NCBI RefSeq assembly: GCF_020740535.1
Contig: NZ_CP082362.1
Coordinates: forward strand, 6,383,501-6,447,500
Reading direction: 5' to 3'
DNA length: 64,000 nucleotides
DNA from: Streptomyces profundus
GTDB lineage: Bacteria; Actinomycetota; Actinomycetes; Streptomycetales; Streptomycetaceae
Shown here: in pieces, positions 7,267 through 18,056 of the stretch
Layout: the number at the start of each line of letters is the position of its first letter
Numbering within the stretch: the first letter of the stretch is position 1
Notes under the pieces: generated by a model
Databases searched by the model: none
What the model was told of the DNA's origin: nothing
The model's input: only the letters and a program-made list of their open reading frames with translations
Translations under genes and position numbers: made by a program

Positions 7267-8489
7267 TTATACCGCCCCGAGGAAGTGTCCGAGCGTGGCC
7301 TGGTCCTTGGTCATGCGGTGGCGTCGGTGCCGCTGGATGTGGCGGAAGACCTCGGTGGCCATCTTCTGGTGGCGCAGCCACTCCGGCGAGAGGCGGTGGA
7401 GTCGGGTCAGGATGGCGGTGGCTTCCGGGCCTTCGCCCAGTGCGGCGTGGGCCATGGCGATATCGAGCAGGTGTCGGCGGCCGAAGGACGCCGTGGGGGG
7501 TGGCGGCATACGGGCCGCCAACTTCAGTGCGCGAGCGGGCTGGTCGGCCGTCATCTGGTTCTCGATCGCCTGGTAGGCGACCGTTCGCCAGTCGAACCGG
7601 CCCCATGTGGCGGTGTCCACGGCGGTCGCGTCGCCGAGGGCGACACCGGCGGTGCGGGCCAGGCGCAGCATCTCGCGGGCCTCCTGGGGCCGGTTGTTGC
7701 GAGCGGCGGCGCTGCTGGCGTGCACCAGCAGTTTCCCCCAGGCGCCCAACGCGGGGCGGCTCGCCCGCGAGATGCGGGGCTCGGACTGGTCGGCCGTCGC
7801 GATCGAGACGCGTTCGGCTTCGTCGAGCCGGCCCTGTCGGATGAGAAGCCAGCCCTGTTGGTAGACCGCCGCGGCCACTCCGCCCTGGTCGTGCGCGGTG
7901 GCGGCGTCCTGGACGGAGTCACGCAGGGCGATATGCGCCAAGTCGTAGGCCCGCACCTGGACCAGGTAGCGGCCGGCCATCTGTGAGACCCGGGAACGCA
8001 GCCGCAGGGCCTCGGCGTGCTCGGGGCCGCCGTCGAAGTGCCGGACGGCGTGGTGGGCGGAGCGCAGCAGCGCGGGAGCGATTCGGCGACCGTCCCGTAG
8101 GAGTCCGCGTAGTACGCCTCGGCCAACCGGTCGGCGGCGGCGCGGATATGCGCCAGATCGGGCACGGGGTCCACGCCGTCGGCGACGTCCAGCGGCCCTT
8201 GCCCGGTGACCGGCGGGGCGATGGCCTGACGCAGCGGCAGCAACATCAGGTTGTCGTCGTCGCCTCGACGTTCCTGGTGCGGGGGATCGGACTCGAAGAG
8301 GCGACTGGTGCGCACCCCCAGGGCGCGGGCCAACGCGTGGTAGGTCTCGATCCTGGCCGAGCCACCGCGCTCGATCTTCTTCACCACGCCCAGGCTCAAC
8401 CCGGCACGTTCGGCGAGCCCTTCCTGAGTCAGTCCCCGCGCACGCCGCGCCTCGCGCAGCCGCTCCCCGGGCAAGCCATCGTCCAACAT
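7267..8489 (-). pseudogene. XRE-family regulator with one-base frameshift (pseudogene or sequencing error)
   Basis: From ATG 8489 the reading frame encodes a helix-turn-helix (LPGERLREARRARGLTQEGL, then AGLSLGVVKKIERG) and continues to about 8075 (AYYADSYGTVAESLP). There the expected continuation, ALLRSAHHAVRHFDGGPEHA and a TPR-like region down to 7267, lies in another frame. Losing one base near 8073-8076, in a short G run, explains the shift. Both halves keep normal codon use and match the layout of the intact paralogue at 5267-6448. A recent mutation or a homopolymer read error is therefore more likely than old decay. If intact, the protein would be about 407 residues. Confidence 0.8.
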
Positions 8490-8677
8490 GACGGAACCCC
8501 GTCCGTGTGGTGGGCCAAGTCCCTGCCAGCATAAGTCGGGAATGCCCTCCCCGACGTCGGCCCTTCCTCGACGGCGCCCCTCAGCGGCACGGCGGCCGAG
8601 CCGTCGACGACGCGTCAGGTGCCGATCTACGGGCGCCCGTTCACCCGTCGTGGTTGAGGGGTGAAGTCGTAGGGGGT

Positions 8678-9511
8678 TCAGTCGGTGACTCGTTGGTAGC
8701 CGAGGCGTTGGTAGAGGGCGTTGCTGGTGGGGTTGTCGGCGGCGGTGAAGAGGACGATCTCCGTGGCGCCGGCGGCGTTCGCCGCTCGGCTCACCTCGGC
8801 GGTCACGGCTGCCGCGTAGCCGTGGCCACGGAGGTGTGCGGGGGTGTAGACGGGGTCCACCCGGACCATCCCGGCGACCATCGGGTTGACGCCGGCCATG
8901 GAGACGGGGGTGCCGTCCGGGGTCTGCCAGAAGGTGTAGCGCTTCTCGGCGAAGCGGGTGCTTGGCCAGGAGTGGGCGTCGACGGTGACGGTCTCCCCGA
9001 GGTCGGCGGCGAGGTCACGGCACCAGCGGATCAGGTGGTCGTGGTCCCGCTCGTCCGCGATCCGGGCGTGGCCCTCCGGACGCGGGTCGGGTGGGGTGAG
9101 GGTGCCGAGGCGGTAGAGGTGCATGCGGAAGGGGAGCGTCGGCGTCGCTCCGGTGTGGCGTTGCCAGGCGTCGGCGAACGCGGCGGCGGTCTCCTCGTCG
9201 GCGGTGACGCCGGCGAGGTGGTGGCCGAGGGCGGCCAACTGGGCGGCGAGGGCGTTGGCCCGGCCGGGGGAGAGGGGGGTGAGGGTCAGCCGCTGGGACG
9301 GCGGGCGGTAGCAGATCGCCTGGATCTCGCCCGCCGACTCCAGCCGGCCGAAGAGGACGTTCCCGGGAACATAGGTGCCTGGGCGGGTCCGCCATCTCCT
9401 GATCACGGTGAGCGGGGTGTTGTGCAGGGCCGGGCGCGAGCGGAGGAAATCCTCGGTGTGGGCGACGAAGGTGTCGAGGTCGTCGGTCAGGTGCCAGGCG
9501 TCGGAGGGCAT
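8678..9511 (-). CDS. GNAT-family N-acetyltransferase
   Basis: 277 residues. The C-terminal half carries the GNAT acetyl-CoA-binding strand-loop-helix (VDPVYTPAHLRGHGYAAAVT, of the form RGxGxA) and the closing ADNPTSNALYQRLGYQRV. The N-terminal half is a divergent GNAT-like lobe (FVAHTEDFLRSRPALHN, VLFGRLESAGEIQAI), as in the two-lobed uncharacterised acetyltransferases of Streptomyces. It starts at ATG 9511, 23 bases after the enolase stop on the same strand, so co-transcription with enolase is plausible. The acceptor substrate is unknown. Confidence 0.87.
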   Translation of the reverse strand: MPSDAWHLTDDLDTFVAHTEDFLRSRPALHNTPLTVIRRWRTRPGTYVPGNVLFGRLESAGEIQAICYRPPSQRLTLTPLSPGRANALAAQLAALGHHLAGVTADEETAAAFADAWQRHTGATPTLPFRMHLYRLGTLTPPDPRPEGHARIADERDHDHLIRWCRDLAADLGETVTVDAHSWPSTRFAEKRYTFWQTPDGTPVSMAGVNPMVAGMVRVDPVYTPAHLRGHGYAAAVTAEVSRAANAAGATEIVLFTAADNPTSNALYQRLGYQRVTD

Positions 9512-9534
9512 GTTCGATGATCCCGCACCCGGGT

Positions 9535-10945
<1,411 letters not shown>

Positions 10946-10967
10946 TTGTGCTCCGTTAACATTTGGT

Positions 10968-11399
10968 ATGCCTCTTCCGGAATCCGCCGCCGTCGCGGCC
11001 GAACTGCGCACCGCGATGGGAAAGCTCACGCGACGCGTGAAGCGTGAGGACCAGATGCCGCTCGGCCAGGTGGCCGTTCTGGGCGCGCTGGACCGCAGCG
11101 GTGCGATGACGACCAGCGAGCTGGCGGCCGATCAGCGGGTGCGCCCGCAGTCCATGGCCCGCGCCGTCGGGCTGCTGATGGAGCAGGGGCTGATCACCCG
11201 CCGTGCTCATCCGACCGACGGCCGCAAGAGCCTGGTCGAGCTCTCCGCCGCCGGGCAGGCGCTGCTGGAGGAGGAGCGGGAGCGCAGGGCGGACTGGCTC
11301 GCGCGCGCGATCGAGGCCGAACTGACCGCGAGCGAACGGGAGTCGCTGGCGCGGGGGATCGAGCTGGTGGAGCGGCTCGCGGCGCACGGGAAGGACTGA
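10968..11399 (+). CDS. MarR-family transcriptional regulator
   Basis: 143 residues. The central winged helix-turn-helix is clear (MTTSELAADQRVRPQSMARA, then LLMEQGLITRRAHPTDGRKS), including the acidic/arginine wing DGRKS typical of MarR proteins. Flanking helices would form the dimer interface. The ATG at 10968 lies just past the 13-bp repeat array, and no strong Shine-Dalgarno is visible, so a short or absent leader is possible. It probably represses itself and the divergent enolase gene. The ligand is unknown. Confidence 0.92.
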   Translation: MPLPESAAVAAELRTAMGKLTRRVKREDQMPLGQVAVLGALDRSGAMTTSELAADQRVRPQSMARAVGLLMEQGLITRRAHPTDGRKSLVELSAAGQALLEEERERRADWLARAIEAELTASERESLARGIELVERLAAHGKD

Positions 11400-11413
11400 T
11401 CGGCGGCGCCAGG

Positions 11414-12457
11414 TCAGGGCGAGGGCGCCGGTCCGGTGGAGCCCCGGGGGACGAGCCGGTTGAGGACGGTGGTGTCCAACGGGGCGGCCGGGCGGTCGCC
11501 CTGGAGGAGGGAGAGGAGCCGCTCGAACGCGGCGCGGCCCTGACGTTCGCGGTCGACGGCGACGGTGGAGAGGGGCGGGTCGAAGTACCGCCCCAGCTCG
11601 TCGTCGTCCCAGCCGAAGACGCTGACCTCCCCGGGGACGTCGATGTCCAGGCTCTGGAGGCCCCGGATCACCCCGAACGCGACCTGGTCGTTGGCGGCGA
11701 ACACGGCCGTGACGCCTGAGCCGGCGACGATGTCGCGGGCCGCGTCCCAGCCGGAGCGGACGCTCCAGTCGCCGTCGACCACCGCGTGCGAGATCAGGCC
11801 CTGTTCGGCGACCGCCCGTTCGTACATCCTGCGGCGGTTCCACGCCGACGCCCAGTTCCTGGGGCCGGCGACATGGACGAACCGGCGGTGGCCGAGGCCG
11901 GCCAGATAGGCGACGATATCGGCGGCCGGGGTGGCGTCGGCGAGCAGGCCACGGGAGCGCATGTGGTCGTCGTACTCCCCGTCCACCACGATGGGGACGC
12001 GCAGCGCCGAGGGGGCCAGGCCCTCCATGTTCTCGGCGAGCGGCGTGAAGGAGAGAATGCCGTCGACGTTCTCCGGCTGGAGCAGGGTGCCGATCCGCGC
12101 GGCCCGCGCGGCGGCGTCGCCGCCGAGGCCGACCACGTCCAGCAGATAGCCGGCCTCGTGCGCCGCCGCGGCGGCGCCGCTGAGCATGCGGGTGGGGACG
12201 AAGGACGTCGAGTCGGGCAGGATCACCGCGATCCGGTTGGTGCGGCGGGTCCGCATGGACCGGGCCGCCAGGTTGGGCCGGTAGTTCAACTCCTGGACGG
12301 CCTGGGCGACTTTGCGCACGGTGTCGGGGCGCATCGTCGGGTCCTTGCGGAGGAAACGGGACACCGTCTGGTGGGAGACGCCGGCCAGCCGCGCGACCTC
12401 GTAGATGGTCGGAGGCTTCTTCGCCTCGCGCGGTCGCGTCGCGGGCTGCTCCGGCAT
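11414..12457 (-). CDS. LacI/GalR-family transcriptional repressor
   Basis: 347 residues. The N-terminal helix-turn-helix and hinge are typical (PTIYEVARLAGVSHQTVSRF, then NYRPNLAARSMRTRRT), followed by a periplasmic-binding-protein-like sugar-sensing domain (IAVILPDS, VFAANDQVAFGVIRGL, VSVFGWDDDELGRYFDPPL, STVAVDRE). The ATG at 12457 is preferred because GAGGGA precedes it; an ATG at 12481 lacks a ribosome site. Its 3' end lies 14 bases from the convergent MarR gene. The target operon and inducer are unknown. LacI-like palindromes are seen at 12565 and 776. Confidence 0.92.
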   Translation of the reverse strand: MPEQPATRPREAKKPPTIYEVARLAGVSHQTVSRFLRKDPTMRPDTVRKVAQAVQELNYRPNLAARSMRTRRTNRIAVILPDSTSFVPTRMLSGAAAAAHEAGYLLDVVGLGGDAAARAARIGTLLQPENVDGILSFTPLAENMEGLAPSALRVPIVVDGEYDDHMRSRGLLADATPAADIVAYLAGLGHRRFVHVAGPRNWASAWNRRRMYERAVAEQGLISHAVVDGDWSVRSGWDAARDIVAGSGVTAVFAANDQVAFGVIRGLQSLDIDVPGEVSVFGWDDDELGRYFDPPLSTVAVDRERQGRAAFERLLSLLQGDRPAAPLDTTVLNRLVPRGSTGPAPSP

Positions 12458-12564
12458 CTGCGGTCCCTCTCGGTCGGGCATGGTGCACGGGCATCCCACC
12501 ACGCGGCTGAACGTGGGTCCCAGTGTGCCTCGTCGGGATCTCAGGGAACGGGCATTTTCGTTCG

Positions 12565-12574
12565 GTTCCGGAAC
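12565..12574. promoter_or_regulatory. Palindrome GTTCCGGAAC upstream of lacI-family gene
   Basis: A perfect 10-base palindrome with central CG, extending imperfectly to CGGTTCCGGAACGG. It lies about 108 bases upstream of the LacI-family start, in the gap after the FMN-fold gene. It could be an autoregulatory operator. The basis is only symmetry and position. Confidence 0.4.
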
Positions 12575-12590
12575 GGTGGGCCGGGTGGTG

Positions 12591-13022
12591 TCAGTGGAGG
12601 TCGGCGCCGTAGACGTGGTCGACGGCGAGGGTGATCAGCACCCTGCGGTCGGCGACCATGACCGAGCGGTACTCCGCCCAGTCCGGGTGCTCGCCGGCGG
12701 CGCGGCGGTAGTAGTCGACCAGGGCCTCGACCTCGGGCCCGTGCGGGTCGGTGCCCGGCTCGGTGAGGGTGGCGACGCCCTCAGCCGTGGCCCACGACAG
12801 GCCGTCGGCGCCGGTCACCTCCAGGCTGGCGCGGGCGTCGCGGCGCAGGTTCACCGTCTTGGCGAGCCCTTCCCGCGTCGAGATCAGGATGACCTCGGCC
12901 TGCCGGTCGTAGTAGGGCTGGACGGGGGAGAGTTGGGGACGGCCGTCGGACTTGATGGTGGCCAGGACGCCGAGGCGGCTCTCGGCGAGCAGCGTGCGGG
13001 GGGCGAACGGGGTATTGGTCAT
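12591..13022 (-). CDS. PPOX-class (FMN/F420-binding split-barrel) protein
   Basis: 143 residues, the usual size for single-domain pyridoxamine-phosphate-oxidase-fold proteins. Typical elements are the opening RLGVLATIKSDGRPQLSPVQ, YYDRQAEVILISTREGLAKT, NLRRDARASLEV, and the late EYRSVMVADRRVLITLAVDHVYG. Actinomycete members use F420 or FMN to reduce diverse substrates or bind haem products. The cofactor cannot be decided from sequence by eye. It starts at ATG 13022 with GGGGGA upstream. Confidence 0.88.
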   Translation of the reverse strand: MTNTPFAPRTLLAESRLGVLATIKSDGRPQLSPVQPYYDRQAEVILISTREGLAKTVNLRRDARASLEVTGADGLSWATAEGVATLTEPGTDPHGPEVEALVDYYRRAAGEHPDWAEYRSVMVADRRVLITLAVDHVYGADLH

Positions 13023-13095
13023 AGGGGGATCATGCACCCTGGCATCGGTGTGAGAGTCAAGGGGAGAGCTGCGTCTCCCGCCGTGGCGGCACGGT

Positions 13096-13136
13096 GCGAC
13101 GGGCCCTGCCCCGGGAGTGGGGACACGGCCCGTCGC
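13096..13136 (-). terminator. Hairpin downstream of the ABC transporter operon
   Basis: Perfect 10-base arms GCGACGGGCC (13096-13105) and GGCCCGTCGC (13127-13136) enclose a 21-base loop with its own CCCC/GGGG pairing. It lies about 40 bases past the permease stop codon at 13178 and before the next minus-strand gene, where a terminator is expected. No U-tract follows, as is usual in Streptomyces. Between it and the permease stop lie three copies of the 8-mer CTGGTCGG. Confidence 0.6.
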
Positions 13137-13177
13137 GGTCGCCGGTGAGCTGGTCGGCTGGTCGGCTGGTCGGCTGG

Positions 13178-14785
13178 TCACGCCATGTCGCGTCGCCGCA
13201 GTCCGGCGAGGCCCGCGCCGGTGAGCGCGGCGGCCACCGCCAGGAGCAGCAGCAGCGGTGTCGCGTCGAAGGCGCCCCCGGGGAGGTCGGGGACATGGGA
13301 GAACGGCGAGAGGTTGAGCACCATCTGGTCGAGCTTCAGCAGATCGCCGAACTGGCCGATGACCAGGGCCACCAGCAGAACGGCCCAGCTCACCGCCGTG
13401 TAGCGGGGCAGGAGGCCGAAGAGCAGCGCGCACACCCCGATCAGCGTCCACACGGCGGGGACCTGCGCCAGCGCCGCGCCCGTCACGCTGCCCACCTCGC
13501 CCAGGTCGCCGCTGTTCAGCCCGTGGGCGAGGCCGGCCGCCGCGCCGGCCAGGCCGAGCATCAGCACGGTACCGACGGCCGCCACCGTCAGATGGCTGCC
13601 GGCCCAGGCGAGTCGCCGCACGGGGGTGGTGAGCACCGGATCAGCGCGGTGGCCGGATTCCTCGGCGGCCAGCCGGAGCGCGGACTGCACCGCGTAGGCG
13701 CCCACGATCACGGCGGTCAGCGAGATGATGGTCGCCAGGAAGACATCCACGATGTCGCCGCTGCCGCCGAGGTCACGCAGCAGCTGGTCGATGTCGGGGT
13801 TGTCCTCGGCGATGCTCACGGTGCCCTCGGCCAGTGCGCCGAAGGCGGCGCCGACCACCACGAAGCCCAGGCCCCAGCCGAGCAGTGAGCCGCGTTGCAG
13901 CCGCCAGGCCAGGGCGAGGGGGCTGCGCAGCCCGGCGGAGGCGCTGACCGGCCCCAGCTTGGGCTTGAGCACGCCCGAGCCGATATCGCGGCGGCCCACC
14001 AGGGCGCCGATCCCGACGACCAGCGCCGCGACGCCGGCGACGAACACCAGCAGCACCCACCAGCGTTCGTCTGCCCAGGGGCGGGCCATCTCGGCCCAGC
14101 CGATGGGGGAGAGCCAGGTCAGGTTCGCCATCGGCCCGCCGTCGGTGCCGCTGGCCGCGTCGCCGGCGGCCCGCAGCAGATACGAGGCGCCGAGCACGGC
14201 GGAGGCGATCCCGATGGCGCTGCGCGACGCGTCGGTGAGCTGCGCGGCCAGTCCGCCGACGAAGGCGAAGAAGACCCCGATGCCGGCGACGCCCAGCGCG
14301 TAGGCGATCGAACCGCCCGCCGACAGGCCCGTGCCGATCAGGCCCAGCGCGGTCAGCACCGCGATGACGACGTTCACGCCGATGGTCAGCAGCAGCCCGC
14401 TGGCGAGCCACGCCTTGCGGCCAAGCACCGCGGAGCCGGCCAACTCGGCCCGGCCGCTCTCCTCTTCGAGGCGGGTGTGCCGCACCACCAGCAGGATGCT
14501 CATCAGGCCGATCAACGTGCCCATGAACGCGATGAGTTGGTAGGCGTTGATGCCGCCCGTGGTGGACAGGTCGAACGCCCGGCCGCCGAGCGCCAGCAGC
14601 GCGGGGTTGCTCTCCACGCTCTCCGCGAACGTGGCGCGTTCGGAGGCGGTGTCGTACAGGTCGTTGTTGGCGGACGCGGATGCGACGGTGAAGATCACCA
14701 TGCCGACGATCCACACGCTCGCCCTGACCCGGTCGAGTCGCAGGGCGAGCCTCAGCAGCTCACCCGTGCCGGCGTAGTCCTTCAA
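13178..14785 (-). CDS. ABC transporter permease, TnrB3-like polyketide exporter
   Basis: 535 residues with about twelve hydrophobic segments, arranged as two similar six-helix halves separated by a cytoplasmic linker ([17 protein letters not shown]). Phrases such as [20 protein letters not shown] and [20 protein letters not shown], one in each half, are typical of the family containing the tetronasin-resistance permease TnrB3. The start is TTG 14785 in a TTGA overlap with the ATPase stop, so the two are translationally coupled. Related pairs export polyketide antibiotics but are also widespread outside clusters. A role in self-resistance to the polyether is inferred from position. Confidence 0.85.
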   Translation of the reverse strand: MKDYAGTGELLRLALRLDRVRASVWIVGMVIFTVASASANNDLYDTASERATFAESVESNPALLALGGRAFDLSTTGGINAYQLIAFMGTLIGLMSILLVVRHTRLEEESGRAELAGSAVLGRKAWLASGLLLTIGVNVVIAVLTALGLIGTGLSAGGSIAYALGVAGIGVFFAFVGGLAAQLTDASRSAIGIASAVLGASYLLRAAGDAASGTDGGPMANLTWLSPIGWAEMARPWADERWWVLLVFVAGVAALVVGIGALVGRRDIGSGVLKPKLGPVSASAGLRSPLALAWRLQRGSLLGWGLGFVVVGAAFGALAEGTVSIAEDNPDIDQLLRDLGGSGDIVDVFLATIISLTAVIVGAYAVQSALRLAAEESGHRADPVLTTPVRRLAWAGSHLTVAAVGTVLMLGLAGAAAGLAHGLNSGDLGEVGSVTGAALAQVPAVWTLIGVCALLFGLLPRYTAVSWAVLLVALVIGQFGDLLKLDQMVLNLSPFSHVPDLPGGAFDATPLLLLLAVAAALTGAGLAGLRRRDMA

Positions 14786-15702
14786 CGGACTCCCTCCGCG
14801 TCCGCCTCGTCCCGGTCCCCGGCCGTGGTGTAGTGGCGCATGAACAGGTCCTCCAGGGTGGGGGGACGGCTGACCAGGCCGCGCAGCCCGAGCGAGGTGA
14901 GGTGGCTCATCGCCGCGTTGAGCTGGTCGGCGTCCACGTCGAACTCCACCTGGTTGCCCTCGACCCGCACGTCGTGCAGGCCCGAGAGGTCGGACAGGTC
15001 CCCAGCGGGCGTGTCCAGTTCGGCCTGGATCGAGGTGCGGGTGAGATGCCGCAGGTCGGCGAGGGTCCCCGACTCGACGGTGCGTCCGCCGCGGATGATG
15101 CTCACCCGGTCGCAGAGCTTCTCCACCTCGGACAGGATGTGGCTGGAGAGCAGCACGGTCCGCCCGCGATCCCGCTCCTCGGCCACGCAGTCCTGGAAGA
15201 CCGACTCCATCAGGGGATCGAGCCCTGACGTCGGCTCGTCCAGGATCAGCAGGTCCACGTCCGAGGCGAACGCCGCGACCAGCGACACCTTCTGCCGGTT
15301 GCCCTTGGAGTAGGCCCGGCCCTTCTTCCGTGGGTCGAGTTCGAACCGTTCTATCAACTCGTCGCGGCGCCTGGTGTTCACCTTGCCCCTGAGCCGGCCG
15401 AGGAGGTCGATGACCTCGCCGCCGGAGAGGGAGGGCCACAGCGTCACGTCGCCGGGGACATAGGCCAGACGCCGGTGCAACTCCACGGCGTCCCGCCAGG
15501 GGTCGCCGCCCAGCAGTTGGACCGTGCCCGAGTCGGACCTGAGCAGACCCAGCAGGACCCTGATGGCGGTGGTCTTGCCGGCGCCGTTGGGCCCCAGGAA
15601 TCCGTGCACCTCACCCGCCTCGACCTTGAGATCGAGGCCGTCAAGCGCCCGTGTCGCGCCAAATGTCTTGACGAGAGAGGACATTGAGATCTGCGTTGTC
15701 AT
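14782..15702 (-). CDS. ABC transporter ATP-binding protein, TnrB2-like
   Basis: About 306 residues. Walker A is GPNGAGKTT, Walker B with D-loop is [13 protein letters not shown], and the switch histidine is in [10 protein letters not shown]. The signature region is [11 protein letters not shown] in place of LSGGQ, as in several drug-export ATPases. The C-terminal extension (residues 215-306) is of the regulatory type seen in antibiotic exporters. ATG 15702 is used; GTG 15711 is an alternative nine bases upstream that would suit a leaderless transcript. It is coupled to the permease gene downstream and divergent from a GbsR/MarR-type regulator, a common arrangement for this transporter class. 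Confidence 0.92.
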   Translation of the reverse strand: MTTQISMSSLVKTFGATRALDGLDLKVEAGEVHGFLGPNGAGKTTAIRVLLGLLRSDSGTVQLLGGDPWRDAVELHRRLAYVPGDVTLWPSLSGGEVIDLLGRLRGKVNTRRRDELIERFELDPRKKGRAYSKGNRQKVSLVAAFASDVDLLILDEPTSGLDPLMESVFQDCVAEERDRGRTVLLSSHILSEVEKLCDRVSIIRGGRTVESGTLADLRHLTRTSIQAELDTPAGDLSDLSGLHDVRVEGNQVEFDVDADQLNAAMSHLTSLGLRGLVSRPPTLEDLFMRHYTTAGDRDEADAEGVR

Positions 15703-15710
15703 GTTCGCCA

Positions 15711-15723
15711 CACTAGGGTAGTG
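15711..15723. promoter_or_regulatory. Inverted repeat CACTA-GGG-TAGTG at ABC operon promoter
   Basis: Perfect 5-base arms around a 3-base centre, directly at the 5' end of the ATPase gene and 70 bases before the divergent regulator start. Its position fits an operator for the divergent GbsR/MarR-type protein. Binding is inferred only. Confidence 0.45.
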
Positions 15724-15792
15724 TTCGGGATTTTGCGATAATTGAATGATTTGTGAGAAATGCCCCAGGGTCTCGGGTCAGGAGGTGTCGCC

Positions 15793-16319
15793 TTGACAGC
15801 AGGACGTGACGCGACGCCGAAGTCCGCCGGAGGGCCGAGCACCGCGGAGGCACACGTCGTCGAACGGCTCGGCGGCCGGTTCGCGCGGACCGGTCTCTCC
15901 CGCACGCCGGCACGGGGTCTCGCCGCGCCCGTCGTCTCGGAGGAGGGCGCGCTCACCGCCGCCGAACGGTGTCGACGCCTCGGCGTCAGCTCCGGCACGG
16001 TGTCCACATCCGTCCAGCACCTCTCCGGGCTCGGCCTCGTCACCCGGGAGAACGTCCCGGGCTCCCGACGCGAGCGGTACCGGGTCCTCGACGACCCTGG
16101 CCCGACGTCTTCGCCATCCGTGGCGACCGGCTCCGCGAGTTCGCCAGGAGCGCCGCCGAGGACATCGGCCACCTCGAAGACGGCACAGCCGCCAGCCGAC
16201 GTCTCGCCACCATGCGGGAGTTCGCCCTCTTCGCGATGCCCAGGCTGGACAGTACCGTCCTTGAGTGGCGACGCCACCGCGCCGAGCGCGGGCCCGAGCG
16301 GGCCACCGACGACGCGTAG
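15793..16319 (+). pseudogene. GbsR/MarR-type regulator with one-base frameshift
   Basis: A TTG start at 15793 is chosen because GGAGGT lies six bases before it. The first part encodes a winged helix (VVERLGGRFARTGLSR, GALTAAERCRRLGVSSGTVS, VTRENVPGSRRERYRVLDD). At about 16098-16104 the matching continuation (PWPDVFAIRGDRLREFA to LEWRRHRAERGPERATDD) lies in another frame, which one missing base near the CCC run would explain. The assembled protein fits the GbsR-type regulators that normally stand divergent from TnrB-like exporters. If the break is real, the exporter may be constitutive; a homopolymer read error is equally possible. Confidence 0.78.
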
Positions 16320-16425
16320 GGGTATCCGGCCGGACGCCGTCACCCGGACAACGGGGGACGAACCCACTGATCGGCCCCCCGCCCGGCCATCCCGCGCCCA
16401 ACCCCAAGACAGGGGTGGCGGGGCA

Positions 16426-16464
16426 TAGGGGGGTAGGGGTAAATCAAGGGTTACCGAACCCCCC
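16426..16464. promoter_or_regulatory. G-rich inverted repeats upstream of the epoxidase gene
   Basis: The stretch holds TAGGGGGGT and TAGGGGTA, the inverted pair GGTAA (16438-16442) and TTACC (16451-16455), and outer arms GGGGGGT (16428-16434) and ACCCCCC (16458-16464). It lies in the 289-base gap between the frameshifted regulator and the epoxidase. The TAGGGGT core recurs twice upstream of the PKS gene, so it may be a shared operator. It could also act as a terminator for the upstream gene. Nothing else is recognised in this gap. Confidence 0.45.
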
Positions 16465-16608
16465 GGCCACCGGCCAGCATGGCGTCCAGAGGCGGCACGG
16501 AACGCGATCCACGACGGCACCGGCCCCGGGCCAGCCGCCGAGCGAACCCGCGCGCGAAGACGCGACGTCCGCCTCGTACCCAGCGGTTTCCGCGCCAGAA
16601 ACGGAGTG

Positions 16609-18030
16609 ATGACCTTGTCGGTGACCCGGACCACCCACGGCCTGGTGCTCGGAGGGGGACTGGCCGGGATGCTGACCGCACGCGTGCTGCGGCGGCATCT
16701 CGACCAGGTCACCGTCATCGAACGTGACGAACTCCCCGAAGGGCCCCACCACCGCAAGGGGTTGCCCCAGGCCCGCCACGCCCACCTCCTGTGGTCCGGC
16801 GGCGCGCGACTCATCGAGTCCCTGCTGCCCGGCACCACCGAACGACTCCAGGCCGCCGGCGCCCGGCGCATCGGCGTCTACCGCGACATGGTCTCCCTCA
16901 CCGCCTACGGCTGGCAACAGCGGTTCCCCGAGACCCAGTTCCTCTTCGCCGCCAGCCGCCCCCTCCTGGACTGGACCGTCCGCGACCTCACCCTCGCCGA
17001 CCGGCAGATCACCGTCCGCTCCAGGACCGAGGCCGTCGCCCTGCTCGGCGACGCCACCCGCGTCACCGCCGTCACCGTCCGCGACCTCGACCAGGACACC
17101 ACCACCGACCTCACCGCCGACCTCGTCGTCGACACCACGGGCCGAGGCTCCCGGCTCGGGAAATGGCTCGACGCCCTCGACGTGCCCGCGCCACAGGAAG
17201 ACGTCGTCGACTCCGGCATCACCTACGCCACCCGCGTCTACCGCGCCCCCGGCCGCACCGCCGACAGCTTCCCCATGGTCAGCGTCCACAGCGACTACCG
17301 CACCAGGGAGCCCGGCAGGTTCGGGCTGATCCTCCCCGTCGAGGACGGCCAGTGGATCGTCACCCTCTCCGGCACCCGGGGCAGCGAACCCCCCACCGAC
17401 GTCGACGGGTTCACCGCCTTCGCCAAGGATCTCGCCCACCCCCTCATCAGCGAACTCATCGGCCTCGCCACCCCGCTCACCCCCGTCCAGGGCTCCCGCA
17501 GCACCGCCAACCGGCGGCGCTACTACGAACGCGACACCGTCCGGCCGGAGAACCTCATCGCCCTCGGCGACGCCGTCGCCGGCTTCAACCCCGTCTACGG
17601 CCACGGCATGTCGGCGGCGGCCCGCAGCGCAGCCGCCCTCGACCGCGCCCTGCGACGCAACCTCGGCACACCCGAGCTGGCCGCCGCCGCCCAGCGCGGC
17701 ATCTCCCGGGCCGTCGACGACCCCTGGAACCTGGCCACCGCCCAGGACGTCTTCTACCCCAACTGCCGTATCCAGGCGGACGATCCCCGTCTGGAGGAGG
17801 AGCTCAACAGCCAGGAGCGGTTCACCGAACTGGTCTGCACCGCCGGGCTCAACACGGCGCCCGTCGCCGCCGCCGTCGCCGGCGTCAGCGCCCTGGCCGC
17901 CCCCGCCACCAGCCTCCAGTCGCCCGCCGTCCTCGGCGCCCTGCGCGGTGGCACCACCCCCGCCCCCGACGCCCCCACCCTCACCGACGAGGAGTGGGCC
18001 CGGGTGAACGCCCCGGCCGACCAGGACTGA
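16609..18030 (+). CDS. Polyether-type flavin epoxidase (MonCI/Lsd18-like)
   Basis: 473 residues. An FAD-binding Rossmann motif (GLVLGGGLAGMLTARVL) opens the protein, RKGLPQARHAHLLWSGGARL follows, and the second FAD motif is LGDAVAGFNPVYGHGMSAAA near residue 320. These stretches closely match, from memory, the epoxidases of monensin (MonCI) and lasalocid (Lsd18). Those enzymes epoxidise the alkenes of the linear polyene precursor before ring formation. Here the substrate would be the alkenes made by PKS modules 2 and 4. The start is uncertain: ATG 16609 has GGAG only two bases upstream, while TTG 16615 would be better spaced. It is convergent with the cyclase genes. Confidence 0.92.
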   Translation: MTLSVTRTTHGLVLGGGLAGMLTARVLRRHLDQVTVIERDELPEGPHHRKGLPQARHAHLLWSGGARLIESLLPGTTERLQAAGARRIGVYRDMVSLTAYGWQQRFPETQFLFAASRPLLDWTVRDLTLADRQITVRSRTEAVALLGDATRVTAVTVRDLDQDTTTDLTADLVVDTTGRGSRLGKWLDALDVPAPQEDVVDSGITYATRVYRAPGRTADSFPMVSVHSDYRTREPGRFGLILPVEDGQWIVTLSGTRGSEPPTDVDGFTAFAKDLAHPLISELIGLATPLTPVQGSRSTANRRRYYERDTVRPENLIALGDAVAGFNPVYGHGMSAAARSAAALDRALRRNLGTPELAAAAQRGISRAVDDPWNLATAQDVFYPNCRIQADDPRLEEELNSQERFTELVCTAGLNTAPVAAAVAGVSALAAPATSLQSPAVLGALRGGTTPAPDAPTLTDEEWARVNAPADQD

Positions 18031-18056
18031 CCCGACCCCGTCCCCACCACGCACAA

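Noticed and set aside
16444..18054. Long minus-strand frame opposite the epoxidase
   Set aside because: Low-complexity Gly/Val/Asp sequence. The plus strand encodes a clear FAD epoxidase over the same bases.
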